DNA from: Hyphomicrobium sp.
GTDB lineage: Bacteria > Pseudomonadota > Alphaproteobacteria > Rhizobiales > Hyphomicrobiaceae
Direction: 5' to 3'
Length of the DNA stretch: 64,000 nt
NCBI RefSeq assembly: GCF_019753045.1
Contig: NZ_JAIELN010000004.1
Span: forward strand, 1-64,000
How positions within the stretch are numbered: the stretch's first letter is position 1; each line of letters starts with the position of its first letter. The translations under genes and the position numbers were made by a program. The notes below the pieces were generated by a model. That model worked only from the letters and a program-made list of their open reading frames with translations. It did not search any database and was not told where the DNA came from. Of the stretch, positions 17,351 to 27,307 are shown piece after piece.

Positions 17351-18691
17351 TCAGCTTGCGGGGACGTCGAGTTTACGCGTCAAATCTTCGAATTCCTTAC
17401 GCAACTCATCGCTTTTGAAGATTTGCTCGAAGCTCGGGGCTTCGAGTTTCTGAATTGCTTCGAACGATGTCGAGCTTTCGCGAATCAAATTTCGAAGCTG
17501 CACGCTCGCTTCGACCGTCTCGTAGGTGTTGTCCGCGATCTTCAGGTCGTGCGTCGCCTTGAGGCGAGCTCCGGCAATCTGTTCGCGCTGCTGCTGCAGA
17601 TAGCGCTTGTATGCTTTTGCCGCTTCGTCGGCGACTTGCTGGCTCGCACGATTGGACTCGAGCGCGCGCTGCTGATCGGGCCGGTTTTCGGCTTTCATCA
17701 ATTCGCCCGTCCGGGTACGTGCGGCGGCGATATCGGCAATGATGGCGTCGAGTTTCGGCAGGTACTGGGTGTCGATCTTCGTGATCGTGGCGTCTTGCGC
17801 CTGGACCAGCATCGCAAACAGGGCGGCATGCATGGCGAAATAGCGCCGGGCCGCCTCCATGTTATCGCCGGTCGTTCCGATCAGCTTTGCCAGTTGCCCG
17901 TCGATCATTTTCGCCGCGTTGAATACGGCGACGAGGCGAACGAGATCGCCCGAGAGCACGCTGTCGAGCAACAGATCGACCTGGTCCTGAGCGAGATCGA
18001 TGCCGGAGTTTTTCAAAGCCGTAGCAATCTCGGCTTTCTGGCTTTTGATCTCGGCGCGGTTTGCTTCGATCCTTTTTTTGTTCTCTGTAATCTGGTCCTC
18101 GATCGAGGCGACCGTGTCGTTCAGAATGCCGGGCAACGTCGCGTCTTTCGGCGCAACGAGCTGCTTCTCCTTCAGCTTGACGTTCGCGTCCTCGAGTTCG
18201 CGGATGTTGTGACGTAGGACCTCCACCCGCTTTTGCACTTCGACGACTGGCGCATTGGTGACGATCGCAAGTGCGGCGTCGAGGAGGTCGCGAACCTTGG
18301 CGTTGCGATCTTCGCGCGTTTCCTTCCAGAAGGGAGGGATGATGAATTCGTCGCGGCTCGGTAGTTTACCCGCGCCCACACGCGTCGTCGCCGCATCCCT
18401 CAGGATCGCGTCGATCGCAGTCATGAGCGCCTTGGCCTGTTCGTATTGGGGATCGCCATCGCGCGGATCGGCGATCGCTGCCGGCGGCGCGGGCATTTCG
18501 GGCTTCGTTGATTTTTTGGTGGGATCGAGTGCGTTGCTCGGCGTTTCCGCTGCTGTCTTGCCTTCGACTGTCTTCAGCCAATCGGCAATGGCATCGCGCT
18601 TCGCGGTCTGGGCGTTAACGCCGCCCGACAGCCCAAGCATCAAAATAATTGCGAGATATCGAGCCCTCGCGGGTCCCTGCTTTGCCGACAT
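17351..18691 (-). CDS. Secreted coiled-coil protein of unknown function
   Basis: A 446-residue protein. The start at 18691 puts a signal peptide at residues 1-28 (LAIILMLGLSGGVNA). The rest is almost all alpha-helical with charged heptad-like stretches, for example VEVLRHNIRELEDANVKLKE and QITENKKRIEANRAEIKSQ. No enzymatic motif is visible. It is adjacent to and in the same direction as the DUF6232-like gene, with 96 bp between, so the two may act together at the envelope. Confidence 0.7.
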   Translation of the reverse strand: MSAKQGPARARYLAIILMLGLSGGVNAQTAKRDAIADWLKTVEGKTAAETPSNALDPTKKSTKPEMPAPPAAIADPRDGDPQYEQAKALMTAIDAILRDAATTRVGAGKLPSRDEFIIPPFWKETREDRNAKVRDLLDAALAIVTNAPVVEVQKRVEVLRHNIRELEDANVKLKEKQLVAPKDATLPGILNDTVASIEDQITENKKRIEANRAEIKSQKAEIATALKNSGIDLAQDQVDLLLDSVLSGDLVRLVAVFNAAKMIDGQLAKLIGTTGDNMEAARRYFAMHAALFAMLVQAQDATITKIDTQYLPKLDAIIADIAAARTRTGELMKAENRPDQQRALESNRASQQVADEAAKAYKRYLQQQREQIAGARLKATHDLKIADNTYETVEASVQLRNLIRESSTSFEAIQKLEAPSFEQIFKSDELRKEFEDLTRKLDVPAS

Positions 18692-18786
18692 CGACGCCTC
18701 CACAGCCGCAATGGCGCGAAAATTCCGGCAAATCAATGGTGCCTGCCGTACACGGTAGATGCAATCGAACGGGGGGCTCGCCAATC

Positions 18787-19497
18787 TTATCGAGCCGCCG
18801 CCGCGCGGATCAGGCGCTGGAAGTCCTCGTCGACGTTGCGGACATCGTCCAGCACCAGCATCTCCCGGAACGGCGGGGCGCTTTTGTTCGCCGGTTCCGC
18901 GGGTATGGTGCGATTGACGCCTGCAGGTCCAAAATTTGCGTAAAGACGCAGCTTTTTCGGCCCGGCATGCAACGCGGCGAAGGGGGTAGGGGCGGACATC
19001 ATTACAAATGTGGCCGTCGCTGCAAATTCGGTCGCGGGGACAGCACGGCCGACTTCGCGGAGCACATGTTCGGCAAGCGGCCGCAAGCCTTTGGCGTCGC
19101 TCAGGAGATGCTGGATCGGGTCGCCGATCACTGGCGGCGGCGTTGGCGCTGTAGCAGGAGGCGGTTGGGGTTTCCAGTCACGGAATGGCCGTGCGCGGGC
19201 AGGAGGTTCATCGCCTGCATCCCGCCCTGCATCCCTCGAAGAGGGTTGGCGGCTCGCGGTTCGCACCTGGTTGATAGTGTCGGCATAAATGAGCCGGCCA
19301 TCGTTGTGATGAATGCGCTCGAGCCACGAGGCCCACTGGAACTGAAAGCCCTGGTGACGAAGCCAATCGATGATGTCGTTGCGTTGGGTCAGGCCGGTTT
19401 CGCCGATCGCCGCCATCCAGCCCGCGAGGTCGCGGCCCGTGTCTTCGGCGAGCGCGGCTATGAACTCACGTTCCTTTTCGGCAAGATCGGTGCTCAT
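18787..19497 (-). CDS. DUF4287/DUF5655-like protein
   Basis: The 236-residue soluble protein begins with a helical domain (EREFIAALAEDTGRDLAGWM, then GLTQRNDIIDWLRHQGFQ) resembling DUF4287. A Pro-rich linker and a C-terminal alpha/beta region follow, with little similarity I can name. Function is unknown. It is followed within 14 bp, on the same strand, by the methyltransferase-type gene's end. Confidence 0.6.
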   Translation of the reverse strand: MSTDLAEKEREFIAALAEDTGRDLAGWMAAIGETGLTQRNDIIDWLRHQGFQFQWASWLERIHHNDGRLIYADTINQVRTASRQPSSRDAGRDAGDEPPARARPFRDWKPQPPPATAPTPPPVIGDPIQHLLSDAKGLRPLAEHVLREVGRAVPATEFAATATFVMMSAPTPFAALHAGPKKLRLYANFGPAGVNRTIPAEPANKSAPPFREMLVLDDVRNVDEDFQRLIRAAAAR

Positions 19498-19510
19498 GGC
19501 GGGTCAGATA

Positions 19511-19996
19511 TCAAATCCAGCGCCGTGTGCGGGATTTATAGTCGGTATACGCGTCGCCAAAGATCGTTTCCAGGTGGCGCTCCTCCGGAATGATTTGGAG
19601 CGCCGTCACCAGAACGGCGAATAGCGCCGCGGCCACGACGAACCAGATCGATTTGGTGATCTCGGCTCCATAAAGGAGGAGCAACACTTCGCCAAGGTAG
19701 ATCGGATTGCGGAACCTGACGTAGGGGCCTGTCGTCACGAGCACCGTCGGGGATTTGTGCGGCAAGATCGTCGTTCGATTTGCCGAGAGTGCCCTCAATG
19801 CAAAGACGATCAACAAAATTCCGAGAATTCCGAAGGTGAGGCCCAGCCAGTGCGCGGGCGCGTCATCGATTCCCGGCCACGGCAACGGTGCCGCAATCGT
19901 CAGTGCCCAGCCGAGCGCGATTGCGCCAACCAGCAGCAGCGGAGGCCAAGGGATGACGGTCCCCACAGGGGAGGAAGGAGTGTCGCGGTCGGTCAT
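19511..19996 (-). CDS. Isoprenylcysteine carboxyl methyltransferase-like membrane protein
   Basis: A 161-residue integral membrane protein of the ICMT/PEMT superfamily. Four hydrophobic segments are followed by the S-adenosylmethionine-binding signature GPYVRFRNPIYLGEV (about residues 89-103) and the C-terminal EERHLETIFGDAYTDYKSRTRRWI-type tail. Bacterial members methylate small lipids or unknown acceptors; the substrate is not evident. Confidence 0.85.
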   Translation of the reverse strand: MTDRDTPSSPVGTVIPWPPLLLVGAIALGWALTIAAPLPWPGIDDAPAHWLGLTFGILGILLIVFALRALSANRTTILPHKSPTVLVTTGPYVRFRNPIYLGEVLLLLYGAEITKSIWFVVAAALFAVLVTALQIIPEERHLETIFGDAYTDYKSRTRRWI

Positions 19997-20047
19997 GCAG
20001 TTAGCTTATCGCCAAATGCCGCCGTGGTCAGCCGGACGTAATGGACC

Positions 20048-20506
20048 TCAGTTGGCGGCCGCGGGTGCCGGGGCGGGCGCGGGCCCTGCGGCAGCCGGGG
20101 CCTTCTTCTTTTTCGGCGCGGGAACGGTCGGCGACGGTGTTTCGAGCGGGTCTGTCTTTTTGAGTTCCGACTCGAGGTCGTAGCTCTTGCAACCCAACTC
20201 GACGAGGCGCTGATTGTATGCGTGGAGGGACTTGATATCTTCGGCATAGGCGCCTTGCGGGTCGGTGCCGTGCGAAAGATTACCGAACGTCGCCGCCATG
20301 CCGGCCTGTATGCCGCGTGCCAAACCCGAGGCCTGCTTCCTATCCTCGAAACCGCGGAGTTGCAGAATGCGCACTTGCATCCGGCCCGAAATCTGTTTGC
20401 AATTGAGCTTGTCGTCCGGCGTATCCGGTTTCTGCTTCTTGGCGTGGGCCACAGAGGGCAACGCCATCGCCAATGAGAGCAGGATAAATAAAGCTGTTGG
20501 TCGCAT
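20048..20506 (-). CDS. Secreted protein of unknown function with Pro/Ala-rich tail
   Basis: A signal peptide at residues 1-22 (ALFILLSLAMALPSVAHA) precedes a helical body with two Cys (LNCKQISG and LGCKSYDL) and a Lys/Pro/Ala-rich C-terminus (APKKKKAPAAAGPAPA). The length is 152 residues. The Cys pair probably forms a periplasmic disulfide. No family is recognised. Confidence 0.7.
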   Translation of the reverse strand: MRPTALFILLSLAMALPSVAHAKKQKPDTPDDKLNCKQISGRMQVRILQLRGFEDRKQASGLARGIQAGMAATFGNLSHGTDPQGAYAEDIKSLHAYNQRLVELGCKSYDLESELKKTDPLETPSPTVPAPKKKKAPAAAGPAPAPAPAAAN

Positions 20507-20686
20507 GGCCTCTCGCCATAAAAGTTAGGGTGCCAGCCCATACCATATCCGCGGCGGTCTGAAGGCAAACCGCGAGTGCAGACGACACCGGACTGCGGCA
20601 TCGACGACGGCGCGTTCAGGTTGCTACGATATCCGGCGTTTTCCGAATGCCGGTTGGGGGACTTCTTTGCGAAACGGAATATTGAA

Positions 20687-21118
20687 ATGCTGAATTGCCG
20701 GATTGGAGCTTTGATCGTGACGTTTTTGGCGAGCCCGGCGGCGGCCTTCGCTCAAGAGAGCATACCAGGGCACGTCACGTGCGATTTCGACCAGGGTTAC
20801 GCCTGGACCTACGATGCCGGTAAGTATCAAGCTGCTCCGCCAAAAGATTTGACGTTCGAGATCGGAAGCATCGATCTGGAGCATCAGTCGGCGTCGCTTA
20901 TTCTCGACGGGCGCACAGCCGCCAATCTCAAAATTGTACGCGCGATTAACGCCAATCATTTCCTCGAGGTCGTGAACGAGGGCTTTCTCAATCTTACAAC
21001 CATTTATGACCGCGACCCTGCCACGGGGAAATTTCCGGCCGTGCATTCGCGGCACTTTGGCCTGTTCGGCCAGCCGGTTTTCGCCCAGTACGCCGGAAGC
21101 TGCGTTGCCAAACCCTGA
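20687..21118 (+). CDS. Secreted protein of unknown function
   Basis: I start the protein at 20687 (MLNCRIGALIV), which puts a signal peptide at residues 1-22. The mature part (about 120 residues) is beta-rich with two Cys (HVTCDFDQG near its start and GSCVAKP at the very end), compatible with one disulfide joining the termini. No family is named. It precedes the DUF1489 gene by 69 bp. Confidence 0.7.
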   Translation: MLNCRIGALIVTFLASPAAAFAQESIPGHVTCDFDQGYAWTYDAGKYQAAPPKDLTFEIGSIDLEHQSASLILDGRTAANLKIVRAINANHFLEVVNEGFLNLTTIYDRDPATGKFPAVHSRHFGLFGQPVFAQYAGSCVAKP

Positions 21119-21187
21119 GCGGATCGGGATCGTCCCGTTGCCGTTTACCCTTTCCTGGCACCCTGTCCTGGTGCAAAAACGGTTCCC

Positions 21188-21625
21188 ATGACATTGCACC
21201 TCGTCAAGCTTTGCGTCGGCGCCAGCACGATCGAGGATCTCGCCGCCTGGCAGACCGAACATCGCCCGTATAAGACCCACGACGGCAAACGCTGCGTTTA
21301 TCATCGTACGTTCCAATCGCCGAAGCGAACGAGCGAATTGCTCGATGGCGGTTCGATCTACTGGGTCATGAAGGGCGTCATTCTCGTGCGGCAGAAGCTC
21401 GTCGGTTTTGAAGACGGCACCAAGGACGACGGCACGCCGTGTTGTCTTCTGCTCTTCGCACCACCGCTCATTCCCGTCCGCCCGACGCCTCGGCGCGCCT
21501 TTCAAGGCTGGCGGTATCTCGACGCAAGCGATGCTCCTCCCGATCTCACACGGGGCAAAAGCGATCAGATTGCATCGATGCCGGCAGACTTGCGTAAGAA
21601 GCTCGCCGACCTGTGTCTGATCTGA
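21188..21625 (+). CDS. DUF1489 family protein
   Basis: A 145-residue soluble protein with the conserved alphaproteobacterial DUF1489 pattern: MTLHLVKLCVGA at the N-terminus, the WVMKGVILVRQ strand and RPTPRRAFQGWRYL near the C-terminus. The family is nearly universal in this class but has no proven function. Its end is close to or overlapping the following aminotransferase gene, so the two are probably co-transcribed. Confidence 0.92.
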   Translation: MTLHLVKLCVGASTIEDLAAWQTEHRPYKTHDGKRCVYHRTFQSPKRTSELLDGGSIYWVMKGVILVRQKLVGFEDGTKDDGTPCCLLLFAPPLIPVRPTPRRAFQGWRYLDASDAPPDLTRGKSDQIASMPADLRKKLADLCLI

Positions 21626-21651
21626 ACATCGAACCGAAATTCGAGCCCTCC

Positions 21652-22758
21652 ATGTCCCGCCCACCTTTCACGCCGACAGTTGCAGCACTGCCAAAGCTCG
21701 TACCGTTTGTCGGTCCGGAGGCGATGGAGCGCGCACGAGGCCGTCCCTTTCGTGCCAGGCTTGGCGCCAACGAAAGCGTTTTCGGGCCGTCGCCGCTTGC
21801 CGTCGCGGCCATGCGCGACGCGGCGGGCGAAAATTGGAAGTACTCCGATCCTGAAAGCTATGAATTGCGCTCGGCGATTGCGGCTTATCACGGAGTCCCG
21901 GTCGAGTGCGTCGTGGTCGGCGAAGGAATCGACGGGCTTCTCGGTCTCACATGCTCGTTGTTTCTGACGCCCGGAAGTCCTGTCGTCACGACGGACGGCG
22001 CCTATCCGACTTTCAATTTTCACGTTCTGGCGCATGGGGGAAAGGTGCATGCCGTGCCCATGCGCGCGTTTCGCGAGGACGTTCCCCGGCTCATCGAAAC
22101 GGCCAAGACCGTTTGCGCGCCGCTGATTTACGTTTCCAATCCGAATAGTCCGATGGGGACATGGTGGACGGCTGGCGATATTGCGGCGTTTATTGCAGGG
22201 CTCCCTCCCGAAACGCTGCTCGTTCTCGACGAAGCCTATTGCGATACGGCACCCGAACCGACGTCTCCGGCGATCGATGTTTCAAATCCTCAGGTCATCC
22301 GGTATCGGACCTTTTCGAAGGCTTATGGGCTTGCGGGTGCTCGCATCGGCTATGCGGTTGGGGAGCGGAGCACCATCGAAGCATTCGATAAGGTTCGCAA
22401 TCACTACGGGATCAATCGCGTGGGGCAGCTCGGCGCTTATGCCGCCCTTCGCGATCAGAATTATCTGAAAGGTGCCGTGGCGCAGATTGCAGCATCGCGA
22501 AACCGGATCAGGGCAATCGCGGAGGCGAACGGACTTTCCTCGCTTCCTTCTGCCGCGAGCTTTGTCGCCATCGACTGCGGAGCGGACGGCGCGTTCGCAT
22601 TGCGTGTGCTTACCGGCCTTTTGGACAGGGATATCTTCGTCAGAAAGCCGGTCGCGAAGGGATTGGAACACTTCATCCGTATTTCGTGCGGGCAGGATGA
22701 AGATCTCGAACTTTTCGCCGGTGCCTTGTCGGATGTGCTTGCTTCAGTACACGCCTGA
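21652..22758 (+). CDS. Histidinol-phosphate-aminotransferase-like PLP enzyme
   Basis: A fold-type I aminotransferase of about 368 residues. Typical motifs are RLGANESVFGPSP (substrate side), VYVSNPNSPMG-like LIYVSNPNSPMGTWW, VLDEAYCD (PLP-pyridine Asp) and TFSKAYGLAGARIGYAVG (Schiff-base Lys). The sequence is HisC-like, but whether it acts on histidinol phosphate, aromatic amino acids or another substrate is open. A GTG at 21613, overlapping the DUF1489 stop, is an alternative start. Confidence 0.88.
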   Translation: MSRPPFTPTVAALPKLVPFVGPEAMERARGRPFRARLGANESVFGPSPLAVAAMRDAAGENWKYSDPESYELRSAIAAYHGVPVECVVVGEGIDGLLGLTCSLFLTPGSPVVTTDGAYPTFNFHVLAHGGKVHAVPMRAFREDVPRLIETAKTVCAPLIYVSNPNSPMGTWWTAGDIAAFIAGLPPETLLVLDEAYCDTAPEPTSPAIDVSNPQVIRYRTFSKAYGLAGARIGYAVGERSTIEAFDKVRNHYGINRVGQLGAYAALRDQNYLKGAVAQIAASRNRIRAIAEANGLSSLPSAASFVAIDCGADGAFALRVLTGLLDRDIFVRKPVAKGLEHFIRISCGQDEDLELFAGALSDVLASVHA

Positions 22759-22763
22759 CATCG

Positions 22764-23453
22764 TCAGGAACCCTTGGATTTCCGAGTTCGCGGCTTCTGC
22801 TTCCGCGAGACCTGCTTCGCCGCGCGAGTTTCGATGCCCGATATGAGGATACCGATCATGGTATCGAAAACCTCGTCGTCGCTGAGGTCGGCAAAAATCG
22901 GCAGCAGCTTCTTTGTGAGCGGCAGATCGCTCTGACCTTCAATTTCTCTCAGAGTTTCGACGCTGGGTTTGTCGAGCAATCCGCCGATTTCTCCTGAGCA
23001 GACGCCGAGTACGGCTGCGTACGTCGCGCATGCGACCGGCGGAATATCGGCCTCGCGCAGGCCTGCGTCATAAAGGGCCTGATGCCATTCTTCGCTTATT
23101 TGCATGTCGCGCGGTCCGGTCGTCCAGAAGCGGAGCAACAACGGGAAGGCGTTGGGATAACGCTTGGCGACCTGCCGATATGCATTCGCCAACCCGGTGA
23201 GGCGGGCCTGCCATCTCAATTGCGACTTCGGGGCGGCGACCTCTTCGTGCAACCGATGAGCAATCGCGCGTTCGAGGCCCTCCTTGGAGCCGAAGCGGTA
23301 ACTCAATGTCGCAACGTCGCAGCCAATTGCCCTCGCGGCACATCGCAGGCCGAACCCGTCCAGGCCATTGCGCTCAACTTCCATGAGCGAGGCGTGAACG
23401 AGATCGGCTTCGAGGAGCCCTCTTTTGCCACGAGTGTGCTTTGTTTTCATCAC
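22764..23453 (-). CDS. TetR-family transcriptional repressor
   Basis: A 229-residue TetR/AcrR regulator. The helix-turn-helix is at about residues 15-60 (DGFGLRCAARAIGCDVATLSYRFGSKEGL), followed by an all-helical ligand domain and a basic tail (KQVSRKQKPRTRKSKG). It is divergent from the MFS transporter at 23530 with 76 bp between, the classic arrangement of a drug- or metabolite-responsive repressor and its exporter. Confidence 0.92.
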   Translation of the reverse strand: MMKTKHTRGKRGLLEADLVHASLMEVERNGLDGFGLRCAARAIGCDVATLSYRFGSKEGLERAIAHRLHEEVAAPKSQLRWQARLTGLANAYRQVAKRYPNAFPLLLRFWTTGPRDMQISEEWHQALYDAGLREADIPPVACATYAAVLGVCSGEIGGLLDKPSVETLREIEGQSDLPLTKKLLPIFADLSDDEVFDTMIGILISGIETRAAKQVSRKQKPRTRKSKGS

Positions 23454-23511
23454 TGTTGAAATTTGCCCTTGCGGACCGGCAAGTCAAGCCTTATTCCAAC
23501 GCTGTTGAAAT
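23453..23511. promoter_or_regulatory. Candidate TetR operator repeats between tetR-like and MFS genes
   Basis: The 10-mer CTGTTGAAAT occurs at 23453-23462 and again at 23502-23511, 49 bp apart. The second copy is part of a small dyad, CAAC-GCT-GTTG. They flank the shared promoter region. Confidence 0.45.
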
Positions 23512-23529
23512 GAACGGGCGGCGAGGGAC

Positions 23530-24726
23530 ATGACGTCTGCGATCGATGACGGAATTACCGAGCGTCAAAGGCTGTTGAGCATTGCGGCCGTTTGCTCGAC
23601 GTCGTTCGGTACCGGGATTTCGTTCGGCATAGGCTTTCCGCTTACCTCGCTGACTTTTGAGGTGTGGAATCAGCCGAGCTGGATGATCGGACTGGCAGGA
23701 GCGGCTCCCCCTTTTGCAATCCTCTTGGCGCTTCCAATCGCGCCCCGTTTGATCGCCAAATTCGGACCGGTTGGTTCCATCGTCGGCGGATGCTTGATCG
23801 GCGCTATCGGCTTCTTGGCGCTCGCTCTCTTTCAATCGCCGTGGGCCTGGATTGCGATCCGTATTCTCATGAGTGCCGGCTTTGCGATGCCGTGGCTCGT
23901 TGGCGAGACGTGGATCAATGCGGTCACGCGCGAGGAGACGCGCGGACGCGTCATCGCAATTTATGCAATGGTCTTTTTCACGGGCTATGCGATAGGACCA
24001 GTTTTGTTGCAGGCGATGGGTCTCGATGGGCCATTGCCATTTCTCGCGGCGGCGGTGGTGACGGGGCTTTCCGGGTTCCCGGTCATGATCGGGCGGCAGC
24101 TCGCACCGATGGTCGAGCACGATACCAGCCGCAACGTCGCTTCCGCATTTCGCTGGGCTCCGGTGGCGATGGTCGCTGCGTTCGTCGGCGGCTTTTCCGA
24201 GATCACCGTTCTTTCGTTGATCCCGAACGTGGCGCTCGCGGCCGGATGGTCTCAGTACCCTGCGCTGGCTTTGCTCACCGTCACGACGGTCGGCGGCATC
24301 GTGTTGCAGTATCCGGTCGGCTGGTTGTCTGACCGCTTCTCCCGCTACGCCATGATGGTCGTATCGGTGGTTCTTTTCATTGCGCTGGCTCTCGCGCTGC
24401 CGCTTGCCCTCACCAATCCGGTCGCCGCGTACACGACCGCGTTTCTCATGGGCGGCGTTATTCTCGGCTTCTATGCGCTGGGCCTCGCCATCATCGGCGA
24501 ACGGGTATCGGCCAGTGGCCTCGCGGCCGTGAACGCGGCCTTCATCATCATGTACCAGCTCGGCGCTCTCGTCGGTCCGATCTGCGCCGGCATGGCGATG
24601 ATGGACGATGCCGTCCACGGCTTTGTCACGATCGTTATCGTGACGATGGTCATTACCGGCGTGGCCTTGGTCGTCTTCAAGCGTATGGAGCGCCGGTGGG
24701 CGGCGGAGGGGCTACATCATGGTTAA
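23530..24726 (+). CDS. MFS transporter (YcaD-like)
   Basis: A 398-residue, 12-TM major facilitator. The loop after TM2 (APRLIAKFGPVG) and the mid-protein WLVGETWIN motif resemble YcaD-type carriers. The substrate is unknown. The divergent TetR gene and the shared 76 bp promoter region suggest that the repressor controls it in response to its substrate. Confidence 0.9.
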   Translation: MTSAIDDGITERQRLLSIAAVCSTSFGTGISFGIGFPLTSLTFEVWNQPSWMIGLAGAAPPFAILLALPIAPRLIAKFGPVGSIVGGCLIGAIGFLALALFQSPWAWIAIRILMSAGFAMPWLVGETWINAVTREETRGRVIAIYAMVFFTGYAIGPVLLQAMGLDGPLPFLAAAVVTGLSGFPVMIGRQLAPMVEHDTSRNVASAFRWAPVAMVAAFVGGFSEITVLSLIPNVALAAGWSQYPALALLTVTTVGGIVLQYPVGWLSDRFSRYAMMVVSVVLFIALALALPLALTNPVAAYTTAFLMGGVILGFYALGLAIIGERVSASGLAAVNAAFIIMYQLGALVGPICAGMAMMDDAVHGFVTIVIVTMVITGVALVVFKRMERRWAAEGLHHG

Positions 24727-24784
24727 CGGTTTATTCGCGTCTCCGCGCTAGCCTCACGCAAGGTTCAGCGTTCCGAGTTCGACC

Positions 24785-25093
24785 ATGATCGTGCGGTCCA
24801 TCCTGTCGTTTTTTTCCGTACTTGCATTCGGGGCGATGACGGTCGCCGCTTTCTTTGCCCTGGCGCCCTGGTTTTCGGGGCATGTTCCCGAGAGCGTGCG
24901 CTCCCTGACCGTGGGGCTCGAGTTCAATTCCCTCATTATAGGGCTGGCGCTCGGCTTGACGCTGGGCGCGGTTGGCCGCTGCAATTGGTCCGACATTCCA
25001 CGCCGTGTCGTGACGTGGTTCCTCGTTCGCGAGCAGAAGTTTTTCTATTACGCGCTGATCGCCGTGTGTGGCGGGGTCCTGATTTTCTATTGA
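24785..25093 (+). CDS. Small membrane protein of unknown function
   Basis: The 102-residue protein has three hydrophobic segments (about residues 5-27, 47-65 and 83-101) and a short charged loop (RRVVTWFLVREQKF). No family is recognised. It lies 58 bp after the MFS gene and is followed by a terminator that mainly serves glnA from the other side. Confidence 0.6.
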   Translation: MIVRSILSFFSVLAFGAMTVAAFFALAPWFSGHVPESVRSLTVGLEFNSLIIGLALGLTLGAVGRCNWSDIPRRVVTWFLVREQKFFYYALIAVCGGVLIFY

Positions 25094-25103
25094 GCGCACA
25101 ATA

Positions 25104-25130
25104 GAAAAAGGCGGCCCTTTCGAGCCGCCT
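25104..25130 (-). terminator. Rho-independent terminator of glnA
   Basis: On the minus strand, AGGCGGC pairs with GCCGCCT around an eight-base loop, and TTTTTC follows. Confidence 0.8.
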
Positions 25131-25157
25131 CTTCGTATTCCAAACTGCCGAGCAGCC

Positions 25158-26567
25158 TTAGACCGAATAGTACATGTCGTACTCGACCGGGTGCGGCGTC
25201 ATCTCGTAACGCATGTTCTCTTCCATGCGCAGCGCGATGTAGGCGTCGATCATATCGTCGTTCATGACGCCGCCGGCTTTCAGGAAGTCGCGATCCTTGT
25301 CGAGGCTGTCGAGAGCTTCGCGAAGCGAGGCCGCGACGGTCGGGATCTTGGCAAGCTCGGCCGGGGGCAAGTCGTAAAGGTTCTTGTCCATGGCGGGGCC
25401 CGGATCGATCTTGTTCTGAATGCCGTCGAGGCCGGCCATCAGCATCGCCGTGAAGGCGAGGTAGGGGTTTGCGCCCGGATCGGGGAAGCGGATTTCGATG
25501 CGCTTCGCCTTCGGGCTCGTGACGTGCGGAATTCGGCACGACGCCGAGCGGTTGCGTGCCGAATAGGCGAGCAGCACGGGGGCTTCGAAGCCAGGAACCA
25601 AACGCTTGTAGGAGTTGGTCAGCGGATTGGTGAAGGCGTTGATGGCCTTCGCGTGCTTCAGGATGCCGCCAATGTAGTAAAGGCACATCTGCGAGAGGTC
25701 CGCATACTTGTCGCCCGCGAACATCGGCGTGCTGCCCTTCCAGATCGACTGGTGGACGTGCATGCCCGAGCCGTTGTCGCCGTAGACCGGCTTCGGCATG
25801 AACGTCGCTGTCTTGCCGTAGGCCTGAGCGACGTTGTGCACGACGTACTTATAGATCTGCATGTGATCGGCCATCGTGATCATCGGGCCGAACTTGACGC
25901 CGAGCTCGTGCTGGGCGGCTGCAACTTCGTGGTGATGCTTTTCGACGACGACGCCCATTTCCGACAGAACCGAAAGCATCTCGGAACGAATGTCCTGGGC
26001 GCTATCGATCGGGGGAACGGGGAAGTAGCCGCCCTTTACGCGGGGGCGATGGCCGAGGTTGCCCGTCTCGACGTCGGCGCCCGTGTTCGTCGGCAGTTCG
26101 CTCGAGTCGACCTCGAAGCCGACCGAGTACATGTCGGTCGAGAAGCGTACGTCATCAAAGATGAAGAATTCGGCTTCCGGGCCAAAGTAGACTTTGTCGC
26201 CGATGCCAAGCGACATCATGTAGGCTTCAGCCTTCTTGGCGACCGAGCGCGGATCGCGCTCGTAGGGCTGGCCGGTAGAGGGCTCGAGCACGTCGCAGAA
26301 GATTGCGACGGTCGTCTGAGCGAAGAAGGGGTCGATATGTGCCGTTGCCGGATCCGGCATCAACGTCATGTCGGATGCTTCGATCGACTTCCATCCAGCG
26401 ATAGAGGAGCCGTCGAATGCGTAACCGTCGGTGAAGACACTCTCGTCGACGCAACCGACGTCGGCGGTGACGTGCTGCATCTTGCCTTTGGTGTCCGTGA
26501 ACCGAAAGTCGACGAACTTGGCTTCCTTGTCCTTGATGAACTTCAGGACGTCACTCGCGTTTTTCAT
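25158..26567 (-). CDS. glnA: Glutamine synthetase type I
   Basis: GlnA makes glutamine from glutamate, ammonia and ATP and is the main ammonia-assimilating enzyme. Of 469 residues, the beta-grasp region is followed by the catalytic domain. Motifs include [18 protein letters not shown] (metal ligands), the ATP loop [16 protein letters not shown] and NRSASCRIP. The adenylylation tyrosine lies in KNLYDLPP (about residue 398), so GlnE control is expected. The ATG at 26567 has an AGGGGAG ribosome site. It follows glnB on the same strand, an operon typical of alphaproteobacteria. Confidence 0.98.
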   Translation of the reverse strand: MKNASDVLKFIKDKEAKFVDFRFTDTKGKMQHVTADVGCVDESVFTDGYAFDGSSIAGWKSIEASDMTLMPDPATAHIDPFFAQTTVAIFCDVLEPSTGQPYERDPRSVAKKAEAYMMSLGIGDKVYFGPEAEFFIFDDVRFSTDMYSVGFEVDSSELPTNTGADVETGNLGHRPRVKGGYFPVPPIDSAQDIRSEMLSVLSEMGVVVEKHHHEVAAAQHELGVKFGPMITMADHMQIYKYVVHNVAQAYGKTATFMPKPVYGDNGSGMHVHQSIWKGSTPMFAGDKYADLSQMCLYYIGGILKHAKAINAFTNPLTNSYKRLVPGFEAPVLLAYSARNRSASCRIPHVTSPKAKRIEIRFPDPGANPYLAFTAMLMAGLDGIQNKIDPGPAMDKNLYDLPPAELAKIPTVAASLREALDSLDKDRDFLKAGGVMNDDMIDAYIALRMEENMRYEMTPHPVEYDMYYSV

Positions 26568-26666
26568 AGACACTCCCCTGTCTAGGCGTTTCGTTCAACA
26601 CACGCATGCCGGTTGTTGGGCCGACGAAGGCCAATTCAGGCGTGGGCAGCTTTTTTAAAGTTCGGT

Positions 26667-27044
<378 letters not shown>

Positions 27045-27070
27045 TCACGCTAGCCCAGTGGCCCCAAGGC

Positions 27071-27087
27071 TAGCAGAGGCCGTGCCA
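27071..27087 (-). promoter_or_regulatory. Sigma-54 promoter of glnB-glnA
   Basis: On the minus strand TGGCACG-GCCT-CTGCT matches the -24/-12 consensus TGGCACG-N4-TTGCW in all positions but one. The predicted transcript starts about 50 bp before glnB. Confidence 0.7.
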
Positions 27088-27307
27088 CCTGTGGTGTTTT
27101 TGAAAAACGTCACATATGTCAGCAGCTTAGCGTGTAGTTCCGGCTTCGGAGTTCGTCGCCGAGCGCTTAATACGCCTAAATTTGATGCCGGATGTATAAT
27201 TTTCCGGCGAGTTCGATGCCCATTTCTCTCTCAACCGGACAAACGCTGAATTTAAAGGCAGGTGGCGGCGCTCACCGTCGCGCCCGTCAGGCTCGCAGGA
27301 ACATGAC

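Noticed and set aside
25191-26585. 464-codon frame opposite glnA
   Set aside because: Shadow; glnA has all active-site motifs on the minus strand.
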